From: Amoebidium appalachense
Lineage: Eukaryota; Ichthyosporea
Assembly (NCBI GenBank): GCA_963693365.1
Contig: CAVNZM010000001.1
Coordinates: 12,090,001 to 12,154,000, forward strand
Length of the DNA: 64,000 bases
Direction: 5' to 3'
Both the position numbers and the translations under genes were made by a program. Positions 47,526 to 64,000 of the stretch are shown piece after piece. The notes beneath the pieces are model-generated. The model was not told where the DNA came from and searched no databases. It saw only the letters and a program-made list of their open reading frames with translations. Within the stretch, counting starts at the first letter, position 1; each line of letters starts with the position of its first letter.

Positions 47526-48458
47526 ATGAAGATGCTTTCAACCATCGCTCTCTTCACCACCCTCGTGTGGTGCGCGGCAGCCGCTCCCATGGGTCATCCT
47601 CCTTATTCAGGAGCCAATACGGACGTTTCAAACACGGACATACCCGGTAGCGGCGGCCCAGGCGCCGGCCGCGAAGGGCCATCCGGGAGGATGGGTGGAG
47701 CCGGTGGGCCTGAAATGGGTGGGCCTATGGGCATGCATCCTCACCTCAACATCAGCAGCGAGTGCCTTGCCGCCATCAACACAACATGCAGCGCATGCCC
47801 CGCACCTCCCACAGGCGGTCCCATGCAGCCACCCTCTGGGGACGGTCCGCGCCGCGGTGGCCGCGGACACGGGCCTGCACCTTTCAACAACACACAGATG
47901 AACACGTGTTTTGAGTGCATGCAGACACACAGCGATGACCTCATTTCTGCCGGCTGCGACCACCTCAAGTGCCCTGCCGCCATTGCGGCTACCTGCCCGG
48001 ACTGCCCACTCCCAGGTGCAAACGACAGCTGCCGTGCTGTCTGTGAGGAAAACCGCAACAGCACGGAATGCAGGGAGTGCCGCGACAAGTGCCGTAAATG
48101 CATCGACGAGAACACAGATGACCTCATTGCTGCCGGCTGCAAGGAGCTTGCTTGCGCAAGAATCATCAACACCACATGCCCTGACTGTGTCCCCGAGGAT
48201 AAATGCCGTGCTGCGTATGATTTGGATCGCAACAGTGGCGAGTGCACACAGTGCCACACCAAGCGCACAGCATGTGGATCGTGTCTGACTGAAAACAATT
48301 CCACTCTGGCTGGTGCAGGGTGCCCCCGGCCCCACGACCCCAAGGGGAGTGACTTCGACATGGGTGGTGATATGGGAAAGGGCGGTAAGGGTGATATGGG
48401 TGGTAAGGCCGGTGGTATGGGTGCTCCCATGCAGGGTGAAAATGCACAATCGCAGTAA
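47526..48458 (+). CDS. Secreted Cys-rich repeat protein, unknown family
   Basis: An intronless 310-residue frame. Residues 1-20 form a signal peptide (hydrophobic core IALFTTLVW, cleavage after CAAAA). Residues 21-75 are Gly/Pro-rich. From 128 to 266 there are about two and a quarter copies of a 61-residue Cys repeat: C-x2-C, then DDLIxAGC, C-x7-C-x2-C (TCPDC), a further Cys, E-C-x2-C; Cys pairs at 131/192, 144/205, 149/210, 157/218 and 160/221 are all 61 apart. A partial copy at 80-91 gives TTCSAC. Seven or more N-glycosylation sequons are present (N75, N85, N121, N166, N178, N215, N258). The tail (270-305) is Gly/Asp/Met/Lys-rich. Third codon positions are mostly C or G, suggesting high expression. 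I recognise no named domain. An extracellular or cell-wall structural or defensive role is a guess. Confidence 0.88.
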   Translation: MKMLSTIALFTTLVWCAAAAPMGHPPYSGANTDVSNTDIPGSGGPGAGREGPSGRMGGAGGPEMGGPMGMHPHLNISSECLAAINTTCSACPAPPTGGPMQPPSGDGPRRGGRGHGPAPFNNTQMNTCFECMQTHSDDLISAGCDHLKCPAAIAATCPDCPLPGANDSCRAVCEENRNSTECRECRDKCRKCIDENTDDLIAAGCKELACARIINTTCPDCVPEDKCRAAYDLDRNSGECTQCHTKRTACGSCLTENNSTLAGAGCPRPHDPKGSDFDMGGDMGKGGKGDMGGKAGGMGAPMQGENAQSQ

Positions 48459-48863
48459 ATGTTTGGGTTTACGCTGTTTACTCGAGGCAAAGAGAGACCA
48501 GTCTCAGGTATGGGGGGTTTTTGCCCGGAATATCCCCTCAGCAGTATATCAAACCCTAAACCCTAAATGTTGGTATCAGCTAGGTACTGTAGCTAGCTTA
48601 AAGCTCGGTGGATTGTTTACTGAATATCTTTGCCAAAATTTAAATTAGGTTAATGCACTTGATTGGTCTACGTAGGTGCTGAGCGCCTAAGTATGCCACG
48701 GACATTCAGTGTTCGTTAGTGTTGTTTCTTTAACTTTGCCCCCAATATCTTCTGAGTTAAGTGTACAACAGAACCGAGCAGGCTGGCACTGTTACGGAAA
48801 GAGAATATGAAAAAACACTGAGTAAAAAATAAAAAACCCTTAAACATAAATAAACAATTACTT

Positions 48864-48888
48864 GAGAGAGAGAGAGACAGAGAGAGAG

Positions 48889-48959
<71 letters not shown>

Positions 48960-48964
48960 AGGGA

Positions 48965-49000
<36 letters not shown>
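48864..49000 (+). repeat. (GA)n microsatellite passing into (GT)n
   Basis: About 135 bases of GA with GGGAGA interruptions, directly followed by GT repeats to about 49021. Confidence 0.95.
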
Positions 49001-49003
<3 letters not shown>

Positions 49004-49886
49004 TGTGTGTGTGTGTGTGTGTCTGCATGCGCTTGTATGAACGTGTGTGCGTGGTGTGCATGTCTGCTGTGTGTTTGTTTCATTTTGTTTGTTTGTTTGT
49101 TTTGTTTGTGTGCATATGCCGGTGTGTGTGTGTGTGGTTATGGGGGGGGGGGGGGGGGGGGGGGGGGGAGGATCATTGAAAAAAAATACAAGCAACACTT
49201 ATGTATTGTGCAATTTTTGTCTCGCGTTTTTGCAAACGGTATGCATGCCCAATTTCATGACCACGGTGCTTCTAACTTCAATCAGGCGTGGCTACATTCT
49301 GGCCAACACACACTGTGCTATCGCAAAGCAACACAGGATCTCGCTGTGCACGGCCGCTATCGCAATGCCATCCCCCCCCCCCCCCCCCCCCTCCCCTCCC
49401 CGGGACCCCCCCCCCCCCCCCCCCCCACCCCCACCCCGGTCAAAAAAAAAAAAAAAAAAAAAAAACTTTGAAGAAACACCACGTCCAATATATACCTCCA
49501 CCTGCCCCACCCTAGCATGGGGGGGGGGGGGGGGGGGGGGAGGGAGGATCGTAAAGATTAGAGAATGAAACTCACGGCCGAAAAACCGTGTGATTCTAGA
49601 CCCAACCCTCAATATACCTGTTATTGTTAAAGTGAGTGGCCCGTGTGCCTGCTTATGTGCACTATTAACCACCGCCTTACATACCACACTCATGTCACCC
49701 CTCCCACGTACTCTATCTGCCACCACAAATATTAGAATTCCCATATCTAGCAACATTTTAGTCAAACCGATGAGAGTCCGTGTTTAGATATATACCATTG
49801 AATATCGGACTCTAATCGCGCTTTGTGTCTTGGAAGGGTGTGTGTGAGTGTGGGTGTGCAGAACCCCTGAGGGTTTACCGTGCAAG

Positions 49887-50030
49887 TTGCATATATTTGC
49901 ATCATGATGTTTGCATATACTTGCATAGACTATGCGGCATATATTTGCATATATTTGCATAAACTATGCGGAGTATTTGCATACATTTGCATACATTTGC
50001 ATGTATTTTCATATATTTGCATGTATTTAC
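49887..50030. repeat. Array of ATTTGCAT octamers
   Basis: Seven exact ATTTGCAT words plus several TTGCAT variants lie in about 145 bases, spaced mostly 10 or a multiple of about 10-11 bases apart, with two ACTATGCGG interruptions. ATTTGCAT is the reverse complement of the POU octamer ATGCAAAT. Confidence 0.85.
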
Positions 50031-50477
50031 AACTTGCGGGTCCCCCTCTTTGTGAAGTGCTTTAGTTAGGATAGCTAATCCAATACATTCATAGATATGC
50101 ACAGCGGTGGTGGGCCGCGGGCCGATGGAGGGGGGGAGGGGGTAGGGGGGAGGGGGAAGAGGGGAGGGTGGGAGCGAGAGAGGGGGGAAGGGAGAGAGGG
50201 AGGGGGGGGGGGGGGAGGGAAGGGTGGGGAGGAGAGAGGGGGGGAACTTCAGGGGGGGCTTCAAGGGAGGGGAGTTTGGAAGGAGGGAGCTTAACTTGAT
50301 AAGGTGCCGGTGGCCTAGTTGCTAATGAGGCAGTTGAAAGTAATGCTGTGTGCGTGCGTGCGTGCTGCGCGAGCGAGTGTGTGTGCATGTCAGTGTGTGT
50401 GTATGTGCGCGCGCATCCGCGCGCGTGCGTAATGTGTTTCATTTTGGGGCCAGGGAAGGGTTGGTTTTTTTTTTTTT

Positions 50478-50522
<45 letters not shown>

Positions 50523-50714
50523 TAATAGGGTCAAGGGAAGATTCTTGACAATGCACATTGCCGAGATTTCCCTATGATGTCGTAGTGGGAATTCACTGTG
50601 TGTTTTCAGTGTGTTCATAGTCCCCGCCATATTCTCTGTTGTCAATATGGCACACCGTTGTTTCATACGACGGAACCTCACTCGCACCTGATTGGACAAA
50701 ACACGATCCGATAA

Positions 50715-50749
<35 letters not shown>

Positions 50750-51163
50750 ACGGTTCGATCCCCAAGCGATATACTTAGGGCCGTTAGGCCCCTATTGCCG
50801 GGGGACGGGGGGAGGGGGGAGGGGGGGTAGTCCCCCCATCTGGGGCTCAGACACGCATAGGGCTTTTGTTTTGAGTTTATGTTTTTTTTTTTTTTGTAAA
50901 AAATAAACAGGTATTGTGGTTTTTAGCAGCCGTGCCATGATGTGAGGGGCCTCCTTATACCTAGGGGCCTCAGTCGTACGGACATATCGTGAGGCTCAAT
51001 ATTGCATTCAATGAAAAACATGGAAAACGAATACTGGTTTTTGAACAACAATATTAATATGACGTAGAAGAAGTGTGAACGACTTGACAAACCGTTCAAG
51101 TGGTTAACTAAATCACACGCCAATTATGGGCAGGTATCTTGCTCAAGGGTGAAAATGGGAAAG

Positions 51164-51227
<64 letters not shown>

Positions 51228-51548
51228 CCCCTTCTGCTACGAAAAACAGAAAAGAAAAAAGGAAAAGAGAAAACAGGAAAAGAATAGAAGCCGGGTGATT
51301 GGGGAAAATTCATACCGTGAAAAGTGAAGAAGAAAGAAAGCAACGGAATTAAAGAACAAAAGAACAAAAATGACCCCTCTAGCAACGATGCGATTATGCA
51401 ATAAATCATTCGTTTTCTCCTGCCGTGTGATGCATACTGTGGAAAACCAACTAAGTAACAAACTATTAGAAACAGATTACAAAATCTCAGTTCAACCATA
51501 TCAAATCCCCTTTCTATTCTATCCTGGGGAGCGATACTAACACTTGAA

Positions 51549-57309
<5,761 letters not shown>

Positions 57310-57318
57310 CTGGTGTGT

Positions 57319-57377
<59 letters not shown>

Positions 57378-58055
57378 CGTGCATGTGTGTGTGCTGCAGC
57401 GTGTGTGTTTAGGTAACCGGAAAAGGAGGGTGGGTAGGTGGTAAGAAGACGGGCAAGCGGGAGGGGGAGGGGGAGGGGGAGAGAGGACAAGGGAGGAGGA
57501 TGAGGGAGGGTGTTGGGTTGGTGGTGCTGAAAGGAAAAAGTTGAAATCAGGAGGGGGGGGGGGGGGGGGGGAGGGGGGGGGAGGGGGGAGGGAATCCGGG
57601 ATGATTTAACAAGAAGGGTTTCCAGGTGAGTAATTTCTAACCCAAGGTATTGCTTGTAGGTATGTGAGGGGATCTTAGCCTCTCATCTCCCTCAACAAGG
57701 CGTCTTTTCTGGTTAACGTTTGTTCTGTTATTATTACAGTATTGGCTTTTGAATGCTTATATCTTTCTCGTGCGTATTCACAAGCTCGTATGAGCTCACG
57801 AGCACATTATGATGTTAATAGATAGAGTGTGTGTGTGGTCTAACATACCGCAAGTGCGTGCCAGTGTATGTACATAAGTGTGTTCAATTCAGCCGTATAC
57901 ATCTAGTGCCTTCTCGCTACGGCCTTTGCAAATGTTTAACGGTGAGAGATTTCTGAATGGTACCCACTAAAAACATGCATATATGCCACGTGTGTACGTG
58001 CCTGATTGAGCACGTGAGCGATGCAGGGGCCTCGCGGAGAGATAACATGTGTGTA

Positions 58056-58141
<86 letters not shown>

Positions 58142-58560
58142 TGTGTGTTTCAGTGCGTATACACATCCACACATTTGTGGGTGTGCATGCGGGTGTGCAC
58201 ACGAACCTAGCGTGTGTGCATGAGTGTTTTTGGGCGCACATACGGGGTATGTGTATAAATGGTGTGTATACGTATGCGTGTGTGCGTGTGTGTGTGTATA
58301 ACATTTGTGCGTGTGTGTTTGTAGGTATGTGCTCGTCCAAGTGTACGGAGCTCGAGGGGTCAGATGTGTGAAATTGTGCGCGCGTGTGTGCGCGTGCACA
58401 TGTGTATGAGCTTGTGCAAGTTACTGGGAATGTTGTGGTTGTGCCCTTTCACGGTATGCGTGTGTATTTGCCAAGTTACTAATATAATACTATACGGTGT
58501 GTGGTGCGTGGGTGTGTCGCGGAACAGCTGTGCAAGCTGGTGAGGAAGGGCAACACGGCA

Positions 58561-58596
<36 letters not shown>

Positions 58597-59389
58597 AGGG
58601 TGAGGTTGCTTCACGTGCTGGAACGTATGTGATGTAGTTGTTGTATAGAAAGAAAACAAAACGGTATGCTTCGGCTGTCTAGTTTCCGCTAATTGATCCA
58701 GATGATGTCGATTCAACATGTCACTCATACTAGGTCCCTGCAAATGCGGTCGAGCCAAGGAGCCAGCCATACACAAGGTTTGTCCCTGTTATTTTATAGG
58801 TTGAATGCACTGCAGATGTGTTTTTTTGTCAAGGTTTTGTTCTTGTGCGCCCCGCTGCCATGTGTGGTTACAGTACCGCATTGTTTGTATTAATCAAGCT
58901 TCTGGCAACACGGTGTGCCGCGGTGTGTGTGTGTGTGTGTGTGTGTACACCTGTGTGTGCGCGTGTGTATGTGGTTCTGTGTGTGTGTTTCTGTGTGTGC
59001 GTGTGTGTGTGTGTATGCGCGCGCACGCGTGTCTTTTGAGAAAGGGGTGAGGGGAGAGGAGGGGTTGAGCCCCCTGCAGAGCCTGGGGGACGCGAGGGAG
59101 GGAGGGCGCCCCGGGGAGGCTGGGGTGTGTGTGTGGGGGTTAAGTACTCGAGACAAAAAGCAACGATATCATTAATTCTTGGCATAATAATAAAGCCACC
59201 GTCAAGTGCAATCATAACACAATAATCATCGGTATGTACATGTATATGGGATATATTTGGAAAAAAAGAACTCCACCAAACTGGCCCTAGTAAATACGTA
59301 AGGTCCAAATACATATGCGGTTTTAATTTTCAGCTAATCATAATGATTTGGAATTAAAGATAATAAACGTTGAAGGTGGCGTCATGAGA

Positions 59390-59464
<75 letters not shown>

Positions 59465-59804
59465 GAAACACCGTAGCCTCCACCAAAACCACCCACAAAT
59501 TCAAGTTTGTGGATGCAGAAAGAAGTGCAGTGACACTACGTACATTTTTTCTCTTACACAGAGCTGTGTCCGTCCTATGCACGAAAGGATCGCCATGATA
59601 TCGCAACACGTTGCTACTACTGTACAAACCCAAACACAAAAGGACGGTTAATACAACACAACTAATTCTAACATGTCGCCATTCAAAAACGATCGTTTAC
59701 GATCCATCCATATACCCCTTTTTCTCTGCAAAGAAACGCTAAGAATGGAGCCAAATCGGAAACCCTTTCTTCTTATCTTTCTTTTTTTTTTTTACTCCGT
59801 GCCA
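57310..59804. other. Region between the membrane gene's first visible exon and the RBFA stop
   Basis: It should contain the membrane gene's 5' exon(s) and promoter, but none is convincing. It holds G runs (57335-57377, 58566-58595), a (GT)n tract at 58060-58138 with a degenerate GT-rich continuation, another GT block at 58925-59030, and a C run plus (CA)n at 59393-59462. Confidence 0.5.
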
Positions 59805-60013
59805 TTACGGGTTATTTCCCTTCCCATCCATCCTCTTCAAGTCCCTCTCCACCTCTTCCAACTGAAGATTTATGTTGCTTCCTGGGGTGTCTCCTGGGTC
59901 AGAGGCAAACACGATTTCAGGCGCACGTTTCATGTTGACTCGCGATTGAACGGCGGTGCGGAGGTTCTTTTTGGTCAGCTCGAGCATGGAGGATACTTGC
60001 TCGTCCTGTACGT

Positions 60014-60072
<59 letters not shown>

Positions 60073-60357
60073 CGCGGTTGCGTGTGTGTGTGTGGCGGTA
60101 GAGGATGGATGGATGAGGGGGAGGGTAAGGATGTTGGTATCCCGGAAGAGCCCCTGGAGAACACATTTTTAAAAACTACCTAAGACACGTCCACAAGCAC
60201 GTGCACATACAGCACAACGGTGGAAGGGTGGTCTGGGTGAGTGGGGTGGGAGGGGGGAGGGGGGGGGGGATGTTTGTGTATGCGGATGAAGAAACCGAAT
60301 GCATAGCTGGTCAGTATCCGTAGTGTGCAAGTACGGTGATGTGTGTGTACTGAAGGC

Positions 60358-60404
<47 letters not shown>

Positions 60405-62636
60405 AGGGGGGGGGGGGGCGGAAGGGGGGGGGGGGGGGGGGGGGGAGGGTCTTACCGTATAGTCTCCATGATTCACCCACAGAACAACTGCCTTGGCTCG
60501 ACTCTTCATTCTCACCTGCACATGAAAAGTATGCGTCAGAGCAGGCTAAGCGAGGGAAAGGGGTGGGGTGAGGTGGGGTAAGGTGGAGCGAGGGGAGTGA
60601 GATTAGAACTACAAAGAGAGAAACAGGATGAAAAATGGAGAAGCCGTCGTCCTGAAAGGTACACAGCATTTGCTCGACTTTGCAGCATGATAACTGCAGA
60701 AGGGCACCCGCACATACAAGCGAAAATAAGGAGTCGTAACGGAAAGAGACAAAGACGACGCGCAAGAACAAAAGAGCACAACAACCAGGCCAGAAAAAAA
60801 GGCCCCCCTGGGGACGGGGGAAAGGCGGGCCCGGGGGGGGGGGGGGGGGGGGGGGGGTTTGAATGCGTCAAAAAGTACGAAGTACACAAGAACAAACGGA
60901 TAACACGATGCAGAATGCAAGCCATACATAAAGAGTATGCATAATAAGCAGAGCCCATCCTCAGGGGGGGCCCACGTCATCCACAGTACCCGAGTTTCGA
61001 CCTATTCCCCTCGTTAACGAAACCCAACTCAGATACTGTTTCACTTGAACATGAGTAGGTCACCCGTCTTGGGGGAGTATGCATTGGAGGGCAGGAATAG
61101 GGAAGTGGCAATATCAAAAGACAAAAGACAAAACGTGAAAAAAAAAAAAAAAAAAAAAAAAGGAAAGAAACCAGATTATAATTTTATCAGAAGTAATAAT
61201 AAAAAAGGGCAGGCAGAGACCCTTGAACAGAGCTCGTATTATGAGAATGAGAGAAGGGGCGAGGGGTGGGGAGGGAGGGGGGGGGGGGGGGGGGTTTGAT
61301 TTATGCAGTAGAGGCTCGGAAATACAGAGGAGAAACCAGAGGACAAAAGACGAAACGTCAAAAAAAAAAAAAAAAAAAAAAATGAAAAACTCGAAATAAA
61401 GCAATTTAACATATGGAACAAACAACTTGAGCGTGCAGGCAGAAGACACTTGAACAGAGCCCATCATCAGGGGGGTTCCTATGCCTCCACAAAAAAAGAA
61501 TGGGGCTCGAATCTCTAACCTCTTGCACATGCTTCCCAACCCATACTTTGTTTCAACAGAGTCAACCCCTGAGGGAAAAAGGAGAGGGGAGAAGGGGGGG
61601 GGAGGGGGATGCAATGATACCCACTCCTGTAATTTCGATGTTCAACTCGTCCCAAATCGGGTTAGTCTTGACGTCACGTGCAAGAATACGCTGCCGGAAA
61701 TAAACGGTTAATACCAATAATATTACAATACTTATATTAATAATAATGTGAAAAAAATAAAAAGAAAGGCGGGAAAGATAGAAAGACAAAAGGAATAAAA
61801 TATGCGTGTGGTTGTATCTTGCTATCTAGCCCTGTACCGTGTTGGGTGGAAGTACTGTTGGGCTTGATCACAGCCTCCAAAGGCAATAAACACCCCCCCC
61901 GTCCCCCCCCCCCCCCCCCCCCTCCCTTCCCATCTCTCTCTCTCTCTCTATCTCTCTCTCCCTCCACCCCTCCCCCCTTCCTCCCCTCAAACCACCACCA
62001 CCACACACACCACACACACAAGTGCTTGGCAAGACATCCCCCCCCCCCCCCCCCCCCCCCCCCCCCATTTCCTTTTCTTTCTTTCCTTTTTTTTTTTATT
62101 TTTTCCCCCCTCCAATTTCCATACCTTTAGTGACTTGAGAATATTCGACCCGACCATTGTACTCCTATGGCCCGGCCCGTCATCTGCAAGCGGATTGGTC
62201 AGCCGACCAAGGCTGAACTCTTCGCTTGGGGCGGGTGGGGGTTCACGTCGCAGTTCTTTGTAGTACTGTTAGAGAAGGAGAGGGGGGAGGGGGGGGGGGG
62301 GGGGGGGGGAAGAAGGCAGGTTAGTTGTCAAGGACCAGGCAAACTTGTGGAGTGTCGGTGGTGTTGGTGATTGGGTGGGGTGGCCGGAGGGGAGGTGGTG
62401 ATGGTGGTGGGCCGAGACGGAGGTGGGGGGGGGAAACGGCACACATGATGGGGGGGGAAAAAAAACGTGTATTAGAATCGATATTGGGATAACGAGGATA
62501 ACAACAGAACAGAGAGACAACTAGACAGACAGGCATAGAGAGACACAGACTAACCAAAGAGACAGACAGGGATGGAGAGAGAGAGAGAGCTACAGTCATA
62601 ACCTACACTCTGCACTGCGCGTTTCCTCCTCTCATC

Positions 62637-62708
<72 letters not shown>

Positions 62709-62754
62709 CCTACACTCTGCACTGCACGTTTGCTCCTCTCATCCAGCCCCCCCC

Positions 62755-62785
<31 letters not shown>

Positions 62786-63677
62786 AGGCAACCTACACTC
62801 TGCACTGCGCGTTTGCTCCTCTCATCCAGCAACTGAAGTAGGTCTGGGTCCCAGGTTTTGCTGCCGGCTGCCAGTTTCAGGTCCATGTGCCCATACTTGC
62901 CTGGTTTGTAGCGCGCAGCAACTGGATAGAAAAATACATGAGATATCCGGTATATCTGCTGGTATATAAAGGCATCTATGTGAATTATGTCTCGGTCATC
63001 TATCTATCTATCTATCTATCTATCTATATATATATATATATATATATATATTAGTTATCCATCTAAAATACATCTGCTTCTTTTCAGGTTTGCTGCAGGT
63101 AGCAACTCATTAGCCTCATTCGGCCAAAACACAAGACTCAAAAGTGTTCTCAACACAAAAACATCTAACATTCCCTGAAAAACCTGGCCGAACCAAATAT
63201 CTCACCTATGACATTCCAAACATATCATTCCTTTTCATTGCATCACCACACCCTCCTTACACGTGTCCTTCCATGTATGGCAGAAAGCACACTCACACCC
63301 TCTCCCCTTTCCATTATAGGCAAGTACTCCATGCACGCACCTTCCATCATCTTCTTTTATTACCTCTCCTTGGGGCATACAGTTCAAAAACGCATGATCA
63401 GAAAGGCATTTTTAGCAGTACTTTATCTGAAATTCCCTAGAAAATCTTGCAGGACAGCATATTCACCTCTTTCGATGCAATCTTATCACTGGCTCATACT
63501 TATCACACCCTCCTTATACGTGTTCTTCCATATGTGGCAAGCAGCACATTCACACACCCCCTTCCATAACAGACAAGTGCCGTTTGCACACACCTTCCAT
63601 CATCTTCTTTGTCTCCCTCTCCTTGGGGTATAGCGGTTGCCCGAATGGCGTCAGTGGGATGTCCTCGTGACTCTCTC
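59805..63677 (-). CDS. RBFA: Organellar ribosome-binding factor A (RBFA), 5' incomplete
   Basis: Six exons join in frame on the minus strand: 63677-63594, 62921-62797, 62265-62125, 61690-61625, 60515-60456 and 60005-59805 (stop TAA), giving 224 residues. The C-terminal about 120 residues match the RbfA KH-like fold and the vertebrate mitochondrial RBFA: ILKSLKRILARDVKTNPIWD, then LNIEITGVRMKSRAKAVVLW, a helix NLRTAVQSRVNMKRAPEIVF and a charged tail. The upstream residues (PLTPFGQPLYPKERETKK, YYKELRREPPPAP) resemble the extended N-terminal region of mitochondrial forms. RbfA binds immature small ribosomal subunits near 16S/12S helix 1 and helps their maturation. The presumed targeting peptide and start codon were not found and may lie past the window edge. 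Donor choice at 61625 (GTGGGT) is inferred from the RbfA alignment. Confidence 0.82.
60857..60968 (-). repeat. Dispersed poly-G-flanked repeat, copy E
   Basis: It begins next to a G run with TTTGAATGCGTC, is identical over 64 bases to 16289-16352, and ends CAGAGCCCATCCTCAGGGGG. Its reverse complement has the same start (GAGGATGGGCTCTGC) and end (GCATTCAAACC) layout as copy C. In the RBFA intron between exons 61690 and 60515. Confidence 0.78.
61302..61495 (-). repeat. Dispersed repeat, copy G
   Basis: Matches copy F over its last 64 bases with two or three differences, and contains a poly-A stretch of about 20 bases. A diverged relative (GGCAGAGACCCTTGAACAGAG) lies at about 61100-61250. Same RBFA intron as copy E. 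Confidence 0.75.
62601..62830 (-). repeat. Triplicated RBFA exon end and splice donor
   Basis: A 40-base segment carrying the last about 34 coding bases of RBFA exon 62921-62797 plus its GTAGGT donor occurs three times (62601-62640, 62708-62747, 62791-62830), with one or two differences. Copies are separated by a (CA)n tract (62641-62706) and by a C run plus (CA)n. Only the copy at 62791-62830 is joined to the rest of the exon. Confidence 0.88.
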
Positions 63678-64000
63678 CTGCAATCAGGAAGTCACATAAG
63701 TCATAATCAGTCAAATATCCCCTTCCGCTCCCCCCCCTCCCCCCCCTCCCCCCCCCTCCCCCTCCCCTCCCTCTGTCTTCCCCCACGCACGAAAAAAATC
63801 ACCATACAAACACCTAAACACACCACAAAACACCACTCCCTCAACAATACCCACCCCACCTTCTTCCCCTAAAACAGAAAAAGAGAAAGAAAGAAAACAC
63901 CACACACACACACACACACACACAAAAACACAAGTACCCACACATACACATGCACACACACACAAACACACCAATACTTCATCAGTAATCTCATTTCCTT
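63678..64000. other. Right edge: RBFA intron sequence
   Basis: C-rich and CA-rich sequence upstream of the first visible RBFA exon. No further exon is recognisable before the window ends. Confidence 0.6.

Larger units (their letters stand above)
48459..51548. other. Intergenic region with GA tract, G/C runs and a TTTGCAT array
   Basis: This holds the 3' UTR of the Cys-rich gene (AATAAA-like words near 48825-48855), a GA block, poly-A plus G/C runs at 49370-49540, the ATTTGCAT array, and further G runs at 50487-50521 and 50716-50749. An open frame at 49292-49765 (-) of ordinary composition in its upper part is unassigned. Confidence 0.5.

Noticed and set aside
47628-48490. Antisense ORFs of 249 and 273 residues across the Cys-rich gene
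   Set aside because: They are explained by the strong GC3 codon bias of the sense gene; only the sense frame has a signal peptide, promoter and repeat structure.
48548-48566. Plant-type telomere repeat CCCTAAACCCTAAA
   Set aside because: Only about two units within ordinary 3' flanking sequence; too short to indicate an interstitial telomere.
49292-49765. Minus-strand ORF with a protein-like upper part
   Set aside because: It runs into poly-G and poly-A in its middle, shows no clear splice sites and matches no family I know; left unannotated.
50750-50775. Polymerase III B-box-like GGTTCGATCCC
   Set aside because: It is preceded by a 34-base G run with no A box or acceptor partner.
61860-61905. 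Candidate RBFA exon (EAVIKPNSTSTQ frame)
   Set aside because: Its length is not phase-compatible with the flanking exons, which join directly in phase 0 and match RbfA.

Overview
This is nuclear DNA from an intron-rich unicellular eukaryote. Genes on both strands are split by spliceosomal introns (mostly GT-AG) into short exons, the standard code reads through every recognised gene, and the eukaryote-specific families RPAP3, a three-domain FKBP-TPR immunophilin, DBP3 and RCC1 are present. I cannot name the species. The density of (GT)n, (CA)n and (GA)n microsatellites and of 20-45 base G or C runs is extreme, and it is almost entirely intronic or intergenic. Most long ORFs in the window are low-complexity artefacts of these tracts.

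Layout, left to right: (1) 457-3576 (+), the 3' part of a gene with two 129-base Cys-rich exons and a terminal tectonin-like propeller exon. (2) 6281-7972 (+), an RCC1 homologue broken by several frameshifts. (3) 9358-17855 (-), a complete 12-exon DBP3-type DEAD-box RNA helicase. (4) 18674-27980 (+), a complete 10-exon RPAP3 homologue that shares an 818-base divergent promoter region with DBP3. (5) 33664-42484 (-), a complete 14-exon FKBP immunophilin (one active and two degenerate FK domains plus TPR), convergent with RPAP3. (6) 47526-48458 (+), an intronless secreted Cys-rich repeat protein with a clear TATA/CCAAT promoter. (7) 51549-57309 (-), an N-terminally incomplete glycosylated three-pass membrane protein of unknown family. 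(8) 59805-63677 (-), the 3' part of an organellar RBFA homologue.

Functional threads: DBP3 and RBFA both act in ribosome biogenesis (nucleolar and organellar). RPAP3 and the FKBP are both TPR co-chaperones of the HSP90 system. Genes 1, 6 and 7 look secreted or cell-surface. I see no operons, CRISPR arrays, viral genes or coding-competent transposons.

The most notable patterns are: a dispersed repeat family whose seven recognised copies all lie in introns and abut poly-C/poly-G; splice sites built directly out of (GT)n and (CA)n tracts; a triplicated exon end with its splice donor in RBFA; a GC-AG intron in RPAP3; and the Cys-rich repeat families of genes 1 and 6.
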